Under the pieces are notes generated by a model. It saw only the letters and a program-made list of their open reading frames with translations. It was not told the origin of the DNA and did no database searches. Positions 47,623 to 57,424 of a DNA stretch of 64,000 nucleotides are shown here, piece by piece; within the stretch, counting starts at the first letter, position 1, and each line of letters starts with the position of its first letter. Location of the stretch: NCBI RefSeq assembly GCF_000214035.2, contig NZ_AFHG01000053.1, positions 124,001 through 188,000 of the forward strand. Reading direction: 5' to 3'. A program made the position numbers and the translations under genes. This DNA comes from Methyloversatilis universalis FAM5. GTDB lineage: Bacteria > Pseudomonadota > Gammaproteobacteria > Burkholderiales > Rhodocyclaceae.

Positions 47623-47639
47623 GCGCCCCCGGGGGGCGC
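47623..47639. repeat. GC-rich dyad between convergent dksA and infA
   Basis: GCGCCCC and GGGGCGC pair around CGG, between the two converging stops. There is no T-run on either side, so termination by this hairpin alone is uncertain. Confidence 0.3.
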
Positions 47640-47662
47640 AACCGGTCAGACCCGGCAGGCGA

Positions 47663-47926
47663 TCAGTGGGTGCGGCGGGCCGGCGGCGGCGTCGCCGGAC
47701 CACGGCCTTCGATGTGACGGAAGGTGATGCGGCCCTTGCTGAAATCGTAGGGCGACATTTCCAGCGACACCTTGTCGCCGGCGATGATGCGGATGTGGTG
47801 CTTGCGCATCTTGCCGCTGGTGTAGGCCACGATGATGTGGCCGTTTTCCAGCGTGACGCGGTAGCGCGAATCGGGCAGGACTTCGGTCACTACGCCGTTC
47901 ATGTCGATCAGTTCTTCCTTGGCCAT
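47663..47926 (-). CDS. infA: Translation initiation factor IF-1
   Basis: The product is 87 residues from the ATG at 47926, preceded by GGGAG at a good distance. The S1-like OB fold is complete: [55 protein letters not shown] and KGRITFRH. It is longer than the 72-residue E. coli form by a Pro/Arg/His tail, a pattern seen in the second IF-1 of many betaproteobacteria. It binds the ribosomal A site at initiation. It stands alone, away from ribosomal protein operons. Confidence 0.95.
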   Translation of the reverse strand: MAKEELIDMNGVVTEVLPDSRYRVTLENGHIIVAYTSGKMRKHHIRIIAGDKVSLEMSPYDFSKGRITFRHIEGRGPATPPPARRTH

Positions 47927-48251
47927 TGCGGTTCTCCCGGAGCAGGCATGAAAAAGGTGCGTCAGCCGGGTGACGGGCAGACGCCATGGAGCCAACTGCG
48001 GAATCGCTTTGGGATGCGAAGGAATTCAGGTCGCCCCGACTGCGTCAGGGCGGGCAGGAAACCGGAATACAGCAGTGACGGTGTGCGCGGCGGGCGGCCT
48101 GTTCACACGCCCCGGGCCATCGCACCGCCCGACACTATGCACCTAAAGGCGGCATCCTGCCCGATTATCTGCAGACGCCGCGGGTGACAGGAAGCCGCCA
48201 CAGGCACGGTAGACTGCTGCAACGTCCTGCAAGTCGCCCTGCGCACCCATC
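47927..48251. other. 325-base intergenic region between infA and CorC-like gene
   Basis: The starts of infA (minus) and the transporter gene (plus) face away from each other here. I see no open frame of good quality, no RNA gene and no strong hairpin. TAGACT at 48210-48215 could be a weak -10 for the plus strand, with no -35 at normal spacing. Both promoters must lie here. Confidence 0.5.
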
Positions 48252-49547
48252 ATGAGCCTGACCCAGAGCGTGCTGCTGCTCGCGGCGCTGATCCTTACCA
48301 GCGCCTTCTTTTCGATCGCCGAAATCGCGCTCGCCGCCTCGCGCCGGCTGCGTCTGCGCCAGATGGCGGAAGACGGCGACCCGCGCGCCGAACAGGTGAT
48401 GCGCATCCAGGAGAACCCGGGCCATTACTTCACCGTGGTGCAGATCGGCGTGAACGCGGTGGCGGTGCTCGGCGGCATCGTCGGCGAAGGCGTGCTCAGC
48501 CCCTACGTGTCGGCGCTGCTGGAACGCTGGCTGGCGGCCGACACCGCCGCCACCACCGGTTTCCTCGTGTCCTTCCTGCTGGTCACTTCGCTGTTCATCC
48601 TGTTCGCCGACCTTATCCCGAAGCGGGTGAGCATGGCGGTACCGGAAGCGCTGGCGGTGCGCGTGGCCGGGCCGATGCTGTTCCTGAGTGCGCTGTTCCG
48701 GCCGCTGGTGTGGCTGTACGCCCGCCTGACCGACCGCCTGATGCAGTTGCTGCGCCTGCCGCGCGCACGCGAGGAGAAGGTGACCTCGGACGACATTCTG
48801 GCGCTGACCGAAGCCGGCGCGCAGAGCGGTGCGCTGGCGCGGCGCGAACAGCAGGTGATCGAGAACGTGTTCGAGCTGGACAGCCGCACCGTGCCGAGCG
48901 CGATGACCCACCGCGAGCGCATCGCCTACTTCCTGCGCGACGACCCGGACGCGGTGATCCGCGCCCGCATCGCGGAAGAGCCGTACTCCACCTATCCGGT
49001 GTGCGACGGCGACATCGATCACGTGGTGGGCTATGTCGATGCCAAGGACCTGTTCCAGCGCGTGCTGAAGAACCAGCCGATCACGCTCACCGACGACAGC
49101 CTGCTGCACAAGGTGCTCATCGTGCCGGACCGGCTCACGCTGGCCGAAGTGCTGGACCAGTTCCGCCAGGTGGGCGAGGACTTCGCGGTCATCGTGAACG
49201 AATACAGCCTGGTGGTCGGCGTGGTGACGCTGAACGACGTGATGAGCACGGTGATGGGCGATCTGGTGTCGCCCTGGTACGAGGAACAGATCGTCCGGCG
49301 CGACGACCATTCCTGGCTGATCGACGGCATCACGCCGATCGGCGACGTGAAACGCGTGCTCGGCATCGACGCGCTGCTGGCCGAGGACGAGTACGACACG
49401 CTGGCCGGCTTCCTGATGGTGATGCTGCGCCGTGTACCCCGCCGCACCGACAGCGTGGTGTGGGGCGGCTACCGCTTCGAGGTGATGGACGTCGACAGCT
49501 ACCGCATCGACCAGGTGATGGCGACGCGGGTCGAACCGGGCCACTGA
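48252..49547 (+). CDS. CorC/HlyC-family (CNNM-type) membrane transporter, 'hemolysin' family
   Basis: The product is 431 residues. The DUF21/CNNM membrane domain (about 1-190) begins LILTSAFFSIAEIALAASRRLRL and has three segments plus a re-entrant part. Two CBS domains follow (about 205-330; AMTHRERIAYFLRDDPD; DHVVGYVDAKDLFQRVL). A CorC/HlyC C-terminal domain closes it (WLIDGITPIGDVKRVLG). Family members transport or regulate Mg2+/Co2+, and the hemolysin name is historical. It is a single gene. Confidence 0.9.
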   Translation: MSLTQSVLLLAALILTSAFFSIAEIALAASRRLRLRQMAEDGDPRAEQVMRIQENPGHYFTVVQIGVNAVAVLGGIVGEGVLSPYVSALLERWLAADTAATTGFLVSFLLVTSLFILFADLIPKRVSMAVPEALAVRVAGPMLFLSALFRPLVWLYARLTDRLMQLLRLPRAREEKVTSDDILALTEAGAQSGALARREQQVIENVFELDSRTVPSAMTHRERIAYFLRDDPDAVIRARIAEEPYSTYPVCDGDIDHVVGYVDAKDLFQRVLKNQPITLTDDSLLHKVLIVPDRLTLAEVLDQFRQVGEDFAVIVNEYSLVVGVVTLNDVMSTVMGDLVSPWYEEQIVRRDDHSWLIDGITPIGDVKRVLGIDALLAEDEYDTLAGFLMVMLRRVPRRTDSVVWGGYRFEVMDVDSYRIDQVMATRVEPGH

Positions 49548-49584
49548 GCGGGAACCGCCGGCCGGTGCCGGCACTCGGACGGGC

Positions 49585-50790
49585 ATGATGACGCCCTATC
49601 GACTGGTGCGCCCGCTCGTGCTGATCGCGACCCTGCTCGCCTGCACCCAGGCGCGCGCCGCCGACCCCGCCTGGCAGGGCGCCGCGTTCGAGGGCGACCG
49701 CGTGGCGCTGCAGAAGCTCGCCGATGCCGGTGCGCGCGTGGTGCGCGTCTATCGCGAAAGCGACGCCTGGGTACTGGATGCCGCGCACGCGCTGGGCATC
49801 AAGGTGGTGATGGGGCTGTGGCTGAGCCATCCGCGCCACGGCTTCGATTACGGCGACCCGGCCATGGTGGCGGCGCAGGACGCGCGCATCCGCGATTTCG
49901 TGCAGCGCCACCGCGACCATCCTGCGCTGCTGGCCTGGGGCGTGGGCAACGAGATCGAAACCGGCGTCGCCGATCCAAAGCCGCTGTGGCGCGAGGTCGA
50001 CCGCGTGGCCGGCATCGTAAAGGCACTCGATCCGCGCCACCCGACCGTGATGGTGGTGGCTGACAACAGCGACGACGGGCTGCGCCCGCTGGCCGACTGC
50101 TGTCCGCAGGTCGACCTGCTCGGGCTCAATGTCTATGGCGGCGCGATTTTCGAACTGCCGGCGCGCCTGCAGCGGCTGGGCGTCACGAAACCGATGGTGG
50201 TGACCGAACTCGGCCCGCTGGGCCAGTGGCAGGCCGGTCGCAAGCCCTGGGGCGCGCCGGTGGAACTGACCAGCACGCAGAAGGCGGATTTTTTCCGCGA
50301 GGCACTGGCTTTCGTCGCCAGCCAGCCGCAGATCGTCGCCGCCTTCCCCTTCCTGTGGGGCGAGAAGCAGGAACAGACCGCGACCTGGCACGGCCTGCTG
50401 GCCGGTGGCCACGAAACCGCGATGACCGACGCGCTGGCCGCGGCCTGGGGGCGTCCGGAAGCCACCGCCGCACCGCGCATTCTCGGCATCGGCATCGCCG
50501 CGGACGACTTCGCGCCCGGTGCTGAAATTTCGGCTGGCGTCGATGCTCGCGCCTTCGACGGGTCGGCGCTTACGACCGAATGGACCGTGCATGCAGAGGC
50601 GACCGACCTGCGCCTGGGCGGCGATGCCGAAGCGCCGCCGCCGCGCATCGGCGTGCGCATGCTGCAGGCAGACGCGCGCAGCGTGCGCTTCGTCGCGCCC
50701 ACGACCCCGGGTGCCTACCGGCTGTTCATCACGCTGACCGACAGCGCGAGCAAGGTGGCGACCGCCAACCTGCCGTTCCGGGTGCGCTGA
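49585..50790 (+). CDS. Secreted TIM-barrel glycoside hydrolase
   Basis: The product is 401 residues with signal peptide (VLIATLLACTQARA). The (beta/alpha)8 barrel spans about 25-290. LLAWGVGNEIET supplies the acid/base glutamate, and VVTELGPLGQWQ the nucleophile, as in clan A enzymes related to GH2/GH5 glucanases. A C-terminal Ig-like beta domain follows (about 300-400; AGAEISAGVDAR). It probably trims beta-linked glucan in the periplasm or outside. It stands 37 bases after the CorC-like gene, possibly co-transcribed. The exact substrate is unknown. Confidence 0.8.
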   Translation: MMTPYRLVRPLVLIATLLACTQARAADPAWQGAAFEGDRVALQKLADAGARVVRVYRESDAWVLDAAHALGIKVVMGLWLSHPRHGFDYGDPAMVAAQDARIRDFVQRHRDHPALLAWGVGNEIETGVADPKPLWREVDRVAGIVKALDPRHPTVMVVADNSDDGLRPLADCCPQVDLLGLNVYGGAIFELPARLQRLGVTKPMVVTELGPLGQWQAGRKPWGAPVELTSTQKADFFREALAFVASQPQIVAAFPFLWGEKQEQTATWHGLLAGGHETAMTDALAAAWGRPEATAAPRILGIGIAADDFAPGAEISAGVDARAFDGSALTTEWTVHAEATDLRLGGDAEAPPPRIGVRMLQADARSVRFVAPTTPGAYRLFITLTDSASKVATANLPFRVR

Positions 50791-50940
50791 CCGCGCTCGG
50801 GCGACCGCCCATGCAACCGGCCGGTGGACGCGACGCCCGGTCGCGACGGACGTTAAACCTAGGGAACGCGTCCGTGCGTCGCTGCACCGGAGGCGGAACG
50901 CCGCGACCACCGCAACGTTCCGAAGCCCGCGCCCGGGCGC

Positions 50941-52023
50941 TCAGCCCATGCCGGGCATGCGCCACAGCGGCGGCTCGTCCATCACCGCGATCTGTTCGCG
51001 CAGTTCGAGCACCCGTGCTTCCCAGTAGCGCGGCGTGTCGAACCAGGGGAAGGCGGCCGGGAAGGCCGGGTCCTGCCAGCGGCGGGCGATCCAGCCGCTG
51101 TGGTGGATGAGCCGCAGCGTGCGCAGCGCTTCGACCAGATGCAGCTCGCGCAGGTCGAATTCGCAGAACTCCTCGTAGCCGGCCAGCACGTCGCCGAGCT
51201 GGCGTACCCGGTCTTCGCGCTCGCCGGACAGCAGCATCCACAGATCCTGGATCGCCGGCGCCATGCGGCTGTCGTCGAAATCGACGAAGTGCGGTCCCTG
51301 GCCCTCGACCCACAGCATGTTGCCGACATGGCAGTCGCCGTGGGTACGGATGCGCGTCACGTCGCCGGCCCGCTCGAAGGCGGCGCGCACGCCATCCAGC
51401 GCCTGAGCGACCACGCCGCGATACACCTTTTCCAGCTCCGGCGGCACGAAGCCGTGGTCGAGTACATAGGCGGCCGGCTCGTCACCGAAGCTGGCAATGT
51501 CCAGCGCCGGCCGATGGGCATAGGGCTGCACCGCACCCACCGCATGGATGCGGCCCATGAAGCGGCCTATCCATTCCAGCGTGTCGCTGCGGTCCAGCTC
51601 GGGCGCGCGGCCGCCGCGTCGCGGAAACACCGCGAAACGATGGCCGGCGTGGTGCGCCAGCGTGTCGCCGGACGGCAGACGCAGCGGCGGCACCACCGGA
51701 ATCTCGCGTTCGGCCAGCTCCAGGCTGAAAGCGTGCTCCTCCAGGATGGCCTCGTCGCTCCAGCGCGCCGGGCGATAGAACTTGGCGATCACCGGCGTAC
51801 CCTCGTCCAGCCCCACCTGATACACCCGGTTCTCGAAGCTGTTCAGCGCCAGCAGCCGGCCGTCGACCGGAAAACCGGCCGCTTCGAGCGCATCGAGCAC
51901 GGTGTCCGGATTGAGGTCGGCATAGGGCTGTGAAGAAGGCTGCGATGCGGCCTGAGCCGCGCGCTGCACTGCTACGGGCAGCGGCGGCTGGGGTGGATCC
52001 GGCAGGTCGGTGTCGTCGGTCAT
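50941..52023 (-). CDS. srkA: Stress-response Ser/Thr kinase SrkA (YihE)
   Basis: The product is 360 residues, with about 35 extra N-terminal residues rich in Pro/Gln compared with E. coli YihE. The aminoglycoside-phosphotransferase-like kinase fold shows NSFENRVYQVG (ATP loop), AKFYRPARWSDEAILEEHAF, the catalytic THGDCHVGNMLW and the metal-binding FVDFDDSRMAPAIQDLWML. It is a cytoplasmic kinase that counters stress-induced death pathways. It is divergent from queE by 63 bases. Confidence 0.93.
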   Translation of the reverse strand: MTDDTDLPDPPQPPLPVAVQRAAQAASQPSSQPYADLNPDTVLDALEAAGFPVDGRLLALNSFENRVYQVGLDEGTPVIAKFYRPARWSDEAILEEHAFSLELAEREIPVVPPLRLPSGDTLAHHAGHRFAVFPRRGGRAPELDRSDTLEWIGRFMGRIHAVGAVQPYAHRPALDIASFGDEPAAYVLDHGFVPPELEKVYRGVVAQALDGVRAAFERAGDVTRIRTHGDCHVGNMLWVEGQGPHFVDFDDSRMAPAIQDLWMLLSGEREDRVRQLGDVLAGYEEFCEFDLRELHLVEALRTLRLIHHSGWIARRWQDPAFPAAFPWFDTPRYWEARVLELREQIAVMDEPPLWRMPGMG

Positions 52024-52086
52024 CAGGTGGAAAAATCCAATAAACGCGATACCCTAGCGTGTTTTGCGCAGTTTCTGGCATCGGTC

Positions 52087-52716
52087 GTGGCATATCAGGT
52101 CAAGGAAATCTTCTACACGCTGCAGGGCGAAGGCCTGAACGCTGGCCGCGCCGCCGTGTTCTGCCGCTTCGCCGGCTGCAATCTGTGGAGCGGCCGCGAG
52201 CAGGACAGGGCGAGCGCGCAGTGCCGCTTCTGCGACACCGACTTCGTCGGCACCGACGGCACGCTGGGCGGCCGCTACGACGCCGATGCGCTGGCCGACA
52301 CCGTCGCCGCGAGCTGGGCGGGCGAGGGTGGCGCGCGCTTCGTCGTGCTCACCGGCGGCGAACCGCTGCTGCAGGTCGACGCGCCGCTGATCGACGCGCT
52401 GCACGCGCGCGGCTTCGAAATCGCGGTGGAAACCAATGGCACGCTGCCGGCGCCGCCCGGACTGGACTGGGTGTGCGTCAGCCCGAAGGCCGGCAACCCG
52501 GTGGTGCAGACCCGCGGTCAGGAACTGAAAGTGGTGGTGCCGCAGGCCGGCCTCGACCTGACCGCGATGGAAGCCTGGGATTTCGAGCACTTCCTGGTGC
52601 AGCCGATGGACAATGCGGCTTCGGCGGACAACACCCGCTGGGCCATCGAATGGTGCATGCAGCACCCGCGCTGGAGGCTGAGCTTCCAGACGCACAAGGC
52701 GGTCGGCATACGCTGA
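52087..52716 (+). CDS. queE: 7-carboxy-7-deazaguanine synthase QueE
   Basis: The product is 209 residues from the GTG at 52087 (VAYQVKEIFYTLQGEG), matching the family start; an earlier GTG at 52027 adds an unlikely extension. The radical-SAM cluster motif is CRFAGCNLW then CRFCDTDF, the C-x14-C-x2-C form of QueE. SAM-binding VLTGGEPLLQ follows. It converts 6-carboxytetrahydropterin to carboxydeazaguanine in queuosine/preQ0 synthesis. The partner queD is 62 bases downstream. Confidence 0.93.
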   Translation: MAYQVKEIFYTLQGEGLNAGRAAVFCRFAGCNLWSGREQDRASAQCRFCDTDFVGTDGTLGGRYDADALADTVAASWAGEGGARFVVLTGGEPLLQVDAPLIDALHARGFEIAVETNGTLPAPPGLDWVCVSPKAGNPVVQTRGQELKVVVPQAGLDLTAMEAWDFEHFLVQPMDNAASADNTRWAIEWCMQHPRWRLSFQTHKAVGIR

Positions 52717-52778
52717 CCGCTGCAGACCCGGAACCGCGCGCACTGCATGACGTGGCGGTTCCTTTTGGACGTATCGAG

Positions 52779-53144
52779 ATGGTTGTTGAACTGAGCCAGC
52801 GCTTCTTCTTCGAAGCCGCCCACACCCTGCGCCGCAAGGTGGAAACCGAATCCAGCCTGCGCATTCACGGGCACACCTATCACGCCGAAGTGAGCCTGCG
52901 CGGCGAGCCGGACCCGGCCAGCGGCATGCTGATGGATCTGGCGGTGTTCCGCGCCGCGCTGGCCGAGGTCAGGGCGAAGCTGGACCACCGCTTCCTGGAC
53001 GAGGTCGAGGGCATCGGCCCCGCCACGCTGGAGAACCTCTGTCATTACCTGTGGCGCGAACTGGCGCCGCAGCTGCCGCAGCTCGCGCGGGTGACCGTCG
53101 AGCGCCAGGCTTCGGGCGACAAATGCACGCTCAGTGCATGCTGA
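52779..53144 (+). CDS. queD: 6-carboxytetrahydropterin synthase QueD-like, catalytic cysteine replaced
   Basis: The product is 121 residues from the ATG at 52779; the open frame extends upstream across queE. Zinc histidines are kept (FFFEAAHTL; HGHTYHAEV), as is the catalytic His of LDHRFLDE and the pterin-binding Glu of VTVERQASG. The cysteine that aligns with E. coli QueD Cys27 (HKCGRLHGH) is Ser26 here (SSLRIHGH). It either uses a different nucleophile or has shifted activity. The queE neighbour argues that it still serves queuosine synthesis. Confidence 0.85.
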   Translation: MVVELSQRFFFEAAHTLRRKVETESSLRIHGHTYHAEVSLRGEPDPASGMLMDLAVFRAALAEVRAKLDHRFLDEVEGIGPATLENLCHYLWRELAPQLPQLARVTVERQASGDKCTLSAC

Positions 53145-53171
53145 ACTGACACCGCGGCCGCCCACCGCACG

Positions 53172-55226
53172 ATGAACCTCTTTCTGCGGCGGACCTGTGC
53201 TGCCGCCGCCTGCGCGCTGCTGGCGCTGGCGGCGCCCGCGGCGCGTGCGCTCGCGCCCGATTTCGCCACCGTGCGCGACGGCTGGCGCTCTTCCGAAGCC
53301 CGCCTGCTCGACCGCAACGGCCAGCCGCTGGCCGAAATCCGCGTGGATTTCACCGAACGGCGGCTGGACTGGGTGTCCGCCCGCGCGCTGTCGCCGCCGC
53401 TGATCCGCGCGCTGCTGGTGGCCGAGGACAAGCGCTTTCTCGAACATTCGGGCGTAGACTGGACCGCGCTCGCCGGCGCCACCTGGGACAACATCTGGCG
53501 CACGCTGGAAGGCCGTCGTCCGCGCGGCGCCTCTACGCTCACCATGCAGCTGGCCGGCCTGATCGATCCGGCGCTGCGGCTGCAGGGCAGCCGCCGCTCG
53601 GTCGGCCAGAAATGGGACCAGGCGGCCGCCGCGCGCGAAATCGAACGCCGCTGGAACAAGGCGGAAATCCTCGAAGCCTATTTCAACCTCGCGCCCTTCC
53701 GCGGCGAACTGCGCGGCATTTCGGCCGCCAGCCGCGGCCTGTTCGGCAAGGACCCGGATGCGGTCGACCTGCGCGAGGCGCTGCTGCTGGCTGCGCTGCT
53801 GCGCGGCCCGAATGCCGGCGCCGACCGGGTCGGCCAGCGCGCCTGCGCGGTCGCGCTCAAGCTCAAGCCGGCGCCGGCCTGCAGCGAACTGAAGGCGCTG
53901 GCCGATCAGGTGCTCGCCCGCCGCTACCGGCTCGACCCGCGCTGGAACGAAGCACCCGCGCTGGCCCGCCGGCTGCTGCGCGAAACCGGAGAACAGCGCG
54001 CCACCACGCTGGACGCGCGACTGCAGCGGCGCGCGCTGGACGCGCTGGGCCGCGAGCGCAGCGACGTGTCCGTCGTGGTGATGGACAACGCGAGCGGCGA
54101 GGTGCTGGTATGGGCCGGCGGCCCGGACGAGGTCGACGTCGCCGCGCGCAAGCTGCCGGCCGGCAGCGTGACCCAGCCCTTCCTGTACGGACTGGCGCTC
54201 GACCAGCGCTGGATCAGCGCTGCATCGGTGTTCGACGACAGCCTGGTGCATGTCGCGCTGCCGGTGCCGCCCGGCGTACAGGGCAGTGGCGCCGCGCTCA
54301 GCACCCGCACCGCACTGGCCCAGGCGGCGGACATTCCCGCGCTGCGAGTGCGGGCGCTGGTCGGCGACGACACGCTGATCGCGCTGCTGCGCGCGCACGG
54401 GCTGGACGCCTCGGCGGGCAGCGGCACGCGCGCCAGCCTGCCGGACATGGCCAATGCCTTCCGCACCCTGGCCAATGACGGCGTATGGACGCCCTGGGCG
54501 GTCGAAGCCGCGCAGTGGCGCGGTGCCGACCGCAGCGGCAAGCGGCTGTGGGCGCCGCCGGTGGCCTGGCTGACCGGCGATCTGCTGTCCTCGCGCACCG
54601 CGCCGGACGGTCGCCCGTGGCACGCGGTCATGCACGGCCGCAGCGCAGACCGCAGCACCTTCTGGTCGGTGGGCTGGACCCGTCGTCACACCATCGCGCT
54701 GCGCGCCGCACACCCGGTGGCCGGGCTGTGGAACGGCGTGGTCGCCGCGCTCGATCCGGCGCCGGGCGAAGCGCCGCCGCCGGCGCCCGGACTGGAGCCG
54801 CAGCATCTGCGCTTCGAACCGGAGATCGAAACCGACCGCGAAGAGTATTTCCTGCCGGGCACGCAGCAGGCGTTCGCCGACGCGGTGCTGCGCGACCTGT
54901 ATGGCCGGCCACGCATCGTGCAGCCGACGTCGGGCGTGAAGCTGGTGAGCGCCGGCCTGCCCGGCGGCCGGCAGGCGCTGCTGTTCGAAGCGCGCCCGCC
55001 GCTGCCCGGACTGCTGTGGCAGATCGGCGACGAAAAGCTGCCGGCGGTCGAAGGTCGCGCGCTGTGGAGCCCGCGCCCCGGCCGCTACCGGCTCACCCTG
55101 ACCGACGCTCAGGGTGAGGCGCTGGAAGCGACGGAATTCGAGGTCCGGCTGGACCTCGGTCCGGAGGCGCTCAGTGGCGCGCCGGCGCCTCGTACACCAC
55201 CTGGCCCGACACCAGCGTCGCGCTGA
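53172..55226 (+). CDS. pbpC: Penicillin-binding protein 1C with degenerate transpeptidase domain
   Basis: The product is 684 residues with an N-terminal membrane anchor (about 8-26). The GT51 glycosyltransferase is intact: EDKRFLEHSGVD with Glu85, RGASTLTMQLAGL and ERRWNKAEILEAYFNLAPF. The transpeptidase fold is present but SxxK reads SVTQ (Ser332, Lys to Gln335). The SxN region reads AQAADIPAL, and KTGTS reads HGRSA (488-492). A C-terminal BiPBP-like beta domain (about 600-665) remains. It should polymerise glycan strands but not cross-link. Its last 56 bases overlap the convergent dihydroorotase-like gene. Confidence 0.88.
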   Translation: MNLFLRRTCAAAACALLALAAPAARALAPDFATVRDGWRSSEARLLDRNGQPLAEIRVDFTERRLDWVSARALSPPLIRALLVAEDKRFLEHSGVDWTALAGATWDNIWRTLEGRRPRGASTLTMQLAGLIDPALRLQGSRRSVGQKWDQAAAAREIERRWNKAEILEAYFNLAPFRGELRGISAASRGLFGKDPDAVDLREALLLAALLRGPNAGADRVGQRACAVALKLKPAPACSELKALADQVLARRYRLDPRWNEAPALARRLLRETGEQRATTLDARLQRRALDALGRERSDVSVVVMDNASGEVLVWAGGPDEVDVAARKLPAGSVTQPFLYGLALDQRWISAASVFDDSLVHVALPVPPGVQGSGAALSTRTALAQAADIPALRVRALVGDDTLIALLRAHGLDASAGSGTRASLPDMANAFRTLANDGVWTPWAVEAAQWRGADRSGKRLWAPPVAWLTGDLLSSRTAPDGRPWHAVMHGRSADRSTFWSVGWTRRHTIALRAAHPVAGLWNGVVAALDPAPGEAPPPAPGLEPQHLRFEPEIETDREEYFLPGTQQAFADAVLRDLYGRPRIVQPTSGVKLVSAGLPGGRQALLFEARPPLPGLLWQIGDEKLPAVEGRALWSPRPGRYRLTLTDAQGEALEATEFEVRLDLGPEALSGAPAPRTPPGPTPASR

Positions 55227-56457
55227 CCCGGCCCAGCAGTTCGCGGCCGAGGTAAGGCGTGTTCTTGCCCTGGCTACGCAGCGTTTCCCGGCTGATGCGC
55301 ACCGGCGCGTCGGCGTCGAAGATGCACACGTCGGCCGCGCCGCCCACCTTCAGATGACCGGCGTTCAGGCCGAGCACGCGCGCCGCGTCCGACGTGATGC
55401 GCGCCAGCGCGAGCTTGAGCGGCAGATGCATTTCGCGCGCCCAGGCCAGCGTCAGCGGCAGCAGCAGTTCGAGACCGGTGGTGCCCGGTTCGGCTTCGGC
55501 GAACGGCACCTGCTTGGCGTCGTCATCGACCGGCGTGTGGTCGGAACACAGCGCGTCGATGCGGCCGTCGGCCAGCGCGGCGCGCAGCGCCTCGCGGTCG
55601 AACTGCGCGCGCAGCGGCGGCACGGTGCGGCACTGCGGGTCGAAATAGCCGATGTCGACGTCGCACAGGTGCAGCGCGTGGATGGCCACATCACAGCTCA
55701 CCTGCATGCCGTCCAGGCGCGCCTGGTCGATCAGCATCAGGCCGGCGCGGCTGGAAATGCGGGCCAGGTGCAGGCGGCAGCCGGTGGCGCGCGCAAGCTG
55801 CAGCATGCGGCCGATGGCCAGCGTTTCGGCCAGCACAGGAATGCCGGTCAGACCCAGCCGCGCAGCGATCTCGCCCTCGTGCGCCACGCCGCCGGCGGCC
55901 AGATGCAGGTCGGTCGGCTGCAGCCACACGGTATAGCCGAAGGTGGCCGCGTACTGCATGGCGCGGAACAGCACCTGGGTGTCGTCCACCGGTTCGTTGG
56001 CCTGCGAGAAGGCGATGCAGCCAGCATCAGTCAGTTCGCCCATTTCGGTCAGCCGCTCGCCCTTCAGACCGACGGTCAGCGCGCCATGCGGATACACGTG
56101 CGCGAGATTGAGCATGCGCGCCCGGTGCTTCAGCATTTCGACCAGACCCGGTTCGTCCAGCACCGGATCGGTGTCCGGCGGGCAGGCCAGGCTGGTGACG
56201 CCGCCGGCGACCGCCGCCGCCATTTCCGACTCCAGCGTCGCGCGGTATTCCAGACCCGGCTCGCGCAGCCGCGCGCACAGGTCGATCAGGCCGGGCACCA
56301 CGATGTGCCCGGCAGCGTCGATCACCCGGTTGGCATGGAAGCCATCCGGCGCCGCGCCCAGCGCCACCACCTTGCCGGCCGCGATGAACACGTCGGTCTG
56401 CGCGTCGATGTCCTGCGCCGGATCGATCAGCCGGCCGCCCTTGATGTGGATCTTCAT
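55171..56457 (-). CDS. pyrC: Dihydroorotase-like protein PyrC', non-catalytic subunit of aspartate transcarbamoylase
   Basis: The product is 428 residues. The amidohydrolase HxH metal motif is lost ([15 protein letters not shown]), and the MPNT segment reads ACPPDTDPV, the signature of PyrC' proteins described in Pseudomonas putida. These do not hydrolyse dihydroorotate but are required for PyrB holoenzyme assembly. The late [18 protein letters not shown] is retained. The start overlaps the pyrB stop by 4 bases. A true dihydroorotase must be encoded elsewhere. Confidence 0.9.
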   Translation of the reverse strand: MKIHIKGGRLIDPAQDIDAQTDVFIAAGKVVALGAAPDGFHANRVIDAAGHIVVPGLIDLCARLREPGLEYRATLESEMAAAVAGGVTSLACPPDTDPVLDEPGLVEMLKHRARMLNLAHVYPHGALTVGLKGERLTEMGELTDAGCIAFSQANEPVDDTQVLFRAMQYAATFGYTVWLQPTDLHLAAGGVAHEGEIAARLGLTGIPVLAETLAIGRMLQLARATGCRLHLARISSRAGLMLIDQARLDGMQVSCDVAIHALHLCDVDIGYFDPQCRTVPPLRAQFDREALRAALADGRIDALCSDHTPVDDDAKQVPFAEAEPGTTGLELLLPLTLAWAREMHLPLKLALARITSDAARVLGLNAGHLKVGGAADVCIFDADAPVRISRETLRSQGKNTPYLGRELLGRVSATLVSGQVVYEAPARH

Positions 56458-57422
56458 GCGTTTCCTCCGCCCAGCATGGCCATCACCGCCATGCGCACCG
56501 CGATGCCGAAGGTGACCTGCGGCAGGATGACCGCCTGCCGGCCATCAGCCACCGCGGAATCGATCTCGACCCCGCGGTTCATCGGTCCCGGGTGCAGCAC
56601 GATGGCATCGGGCTTGGCCAGTGCGAGCTTCTCTTCGGTCAGGCCGAAGAACTTGAAATACTCCTGTGCGCTGGGCAGCAGCGAGCCCTGCATGCGCTCG
56701 TTCTGCAATCGCAGCATCATCACCACGTCTACGCCGCGCAGACCTTCGCGCATGTCGTGGAAGACGCGGCAGCCGAGGCGTTCGATGTCCTGCGGCAGCA
56801 GGGTTTTCGGCGCGACCGCACGCAGGTCGGGTACGCCCAGCGTGGACAGCGCGTGGATCTGGCTGCGCGCCACCCGCGAATGCAGGATGTCGCCGACCAC
56901 CGCCACCGACAGCTGCGTGAAGTCGCGCTTGTAGTGGCGGATGGTGTACATGTCGAGCAGGCCCTGGGTCGGGTGCGCGTGGCGCCCGTCGCCGGCATTG
57001 ACCACATGAATGTGGTCGCGCCCGGTCGCTTCCAGGTGCTGGGCGATCAGGTAGGGCGCGCCGCTGGAGGCGTGGCGCACGACGAACATGTCGGCCTGCA
57101 TGGCCGCCAGGTTATCTACCGTGTCGAGCAGGGTTTCGCCCTTGTTGGTCGAACTGGTCGCGATGTTCAGGTTGATCACGTCCGCCGACAGCCGCTTGGC
57201 GGCGATCTCGAAGGTGGTGCGGGTGCGCGTGCTGTTCTCGAAGAACAGGTTGAACACGCTCTTGCCGCGCAGCAGCGGCACCTTCTTCACTTCGCGCTCG
57301 GCCACGTCGGCGAAGGGCTCGGCGGTGTCGAGGATGCGGGTGATCACGTCACGCGGCAGGCCTTCGGTGGTGAGCAGGTGCTGCAGCTCGCCGTGCTTGT
57401 TCAGTTGCGGATTGCGGGCCAT
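56454..57422 (-). CDS. pyrB: Aspartate carbamoyltransferase catalytic chain
   Basis: The product is 322 residues from the ATG at 57422 ([17 protein letters not shown]), 2 bases after pyrR. The carbamoyl-phosphate site is [39 protein letters not shown] marks the aspartate domain hinge, and [13 protein letters not shown] closes the site. It makes carbamoyl aspartate in pyrimidine synthesis, probably in a complex with the following PyrC'. No PyrI regulatory chain is present. Confidence 0.96.
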   Translation of the reverse strand: MARNPQLNKHGELQHLLTTEGLPRDVITRILDTAEPFADVAEREVKKVPLLRGKSVFNLFFENSTRTRTTFEIAAKRLSADVINLNIATSSTNKGETLLDTVDNLAAMQADMFVVRHASSGAPYLIAQHLEATGRDHIHVVNAGDGRHAHPTQGLLDMYTIRHYKRDFTQLSVAVVGDILHSRVARSQIHALSTLGVPDLRAVAPKTLLPQDIERLGCRVFHDMREGLRGVDVVMMLRLQNERMQGSLLPSAQEYFKFFGLTEEKLALAKPDAIVLHPGPMNRGVEIDSAVADGRQAVILPQVTFGIAVRMAVMAMLGGGNA

Positions 57423-57424
57423 GT

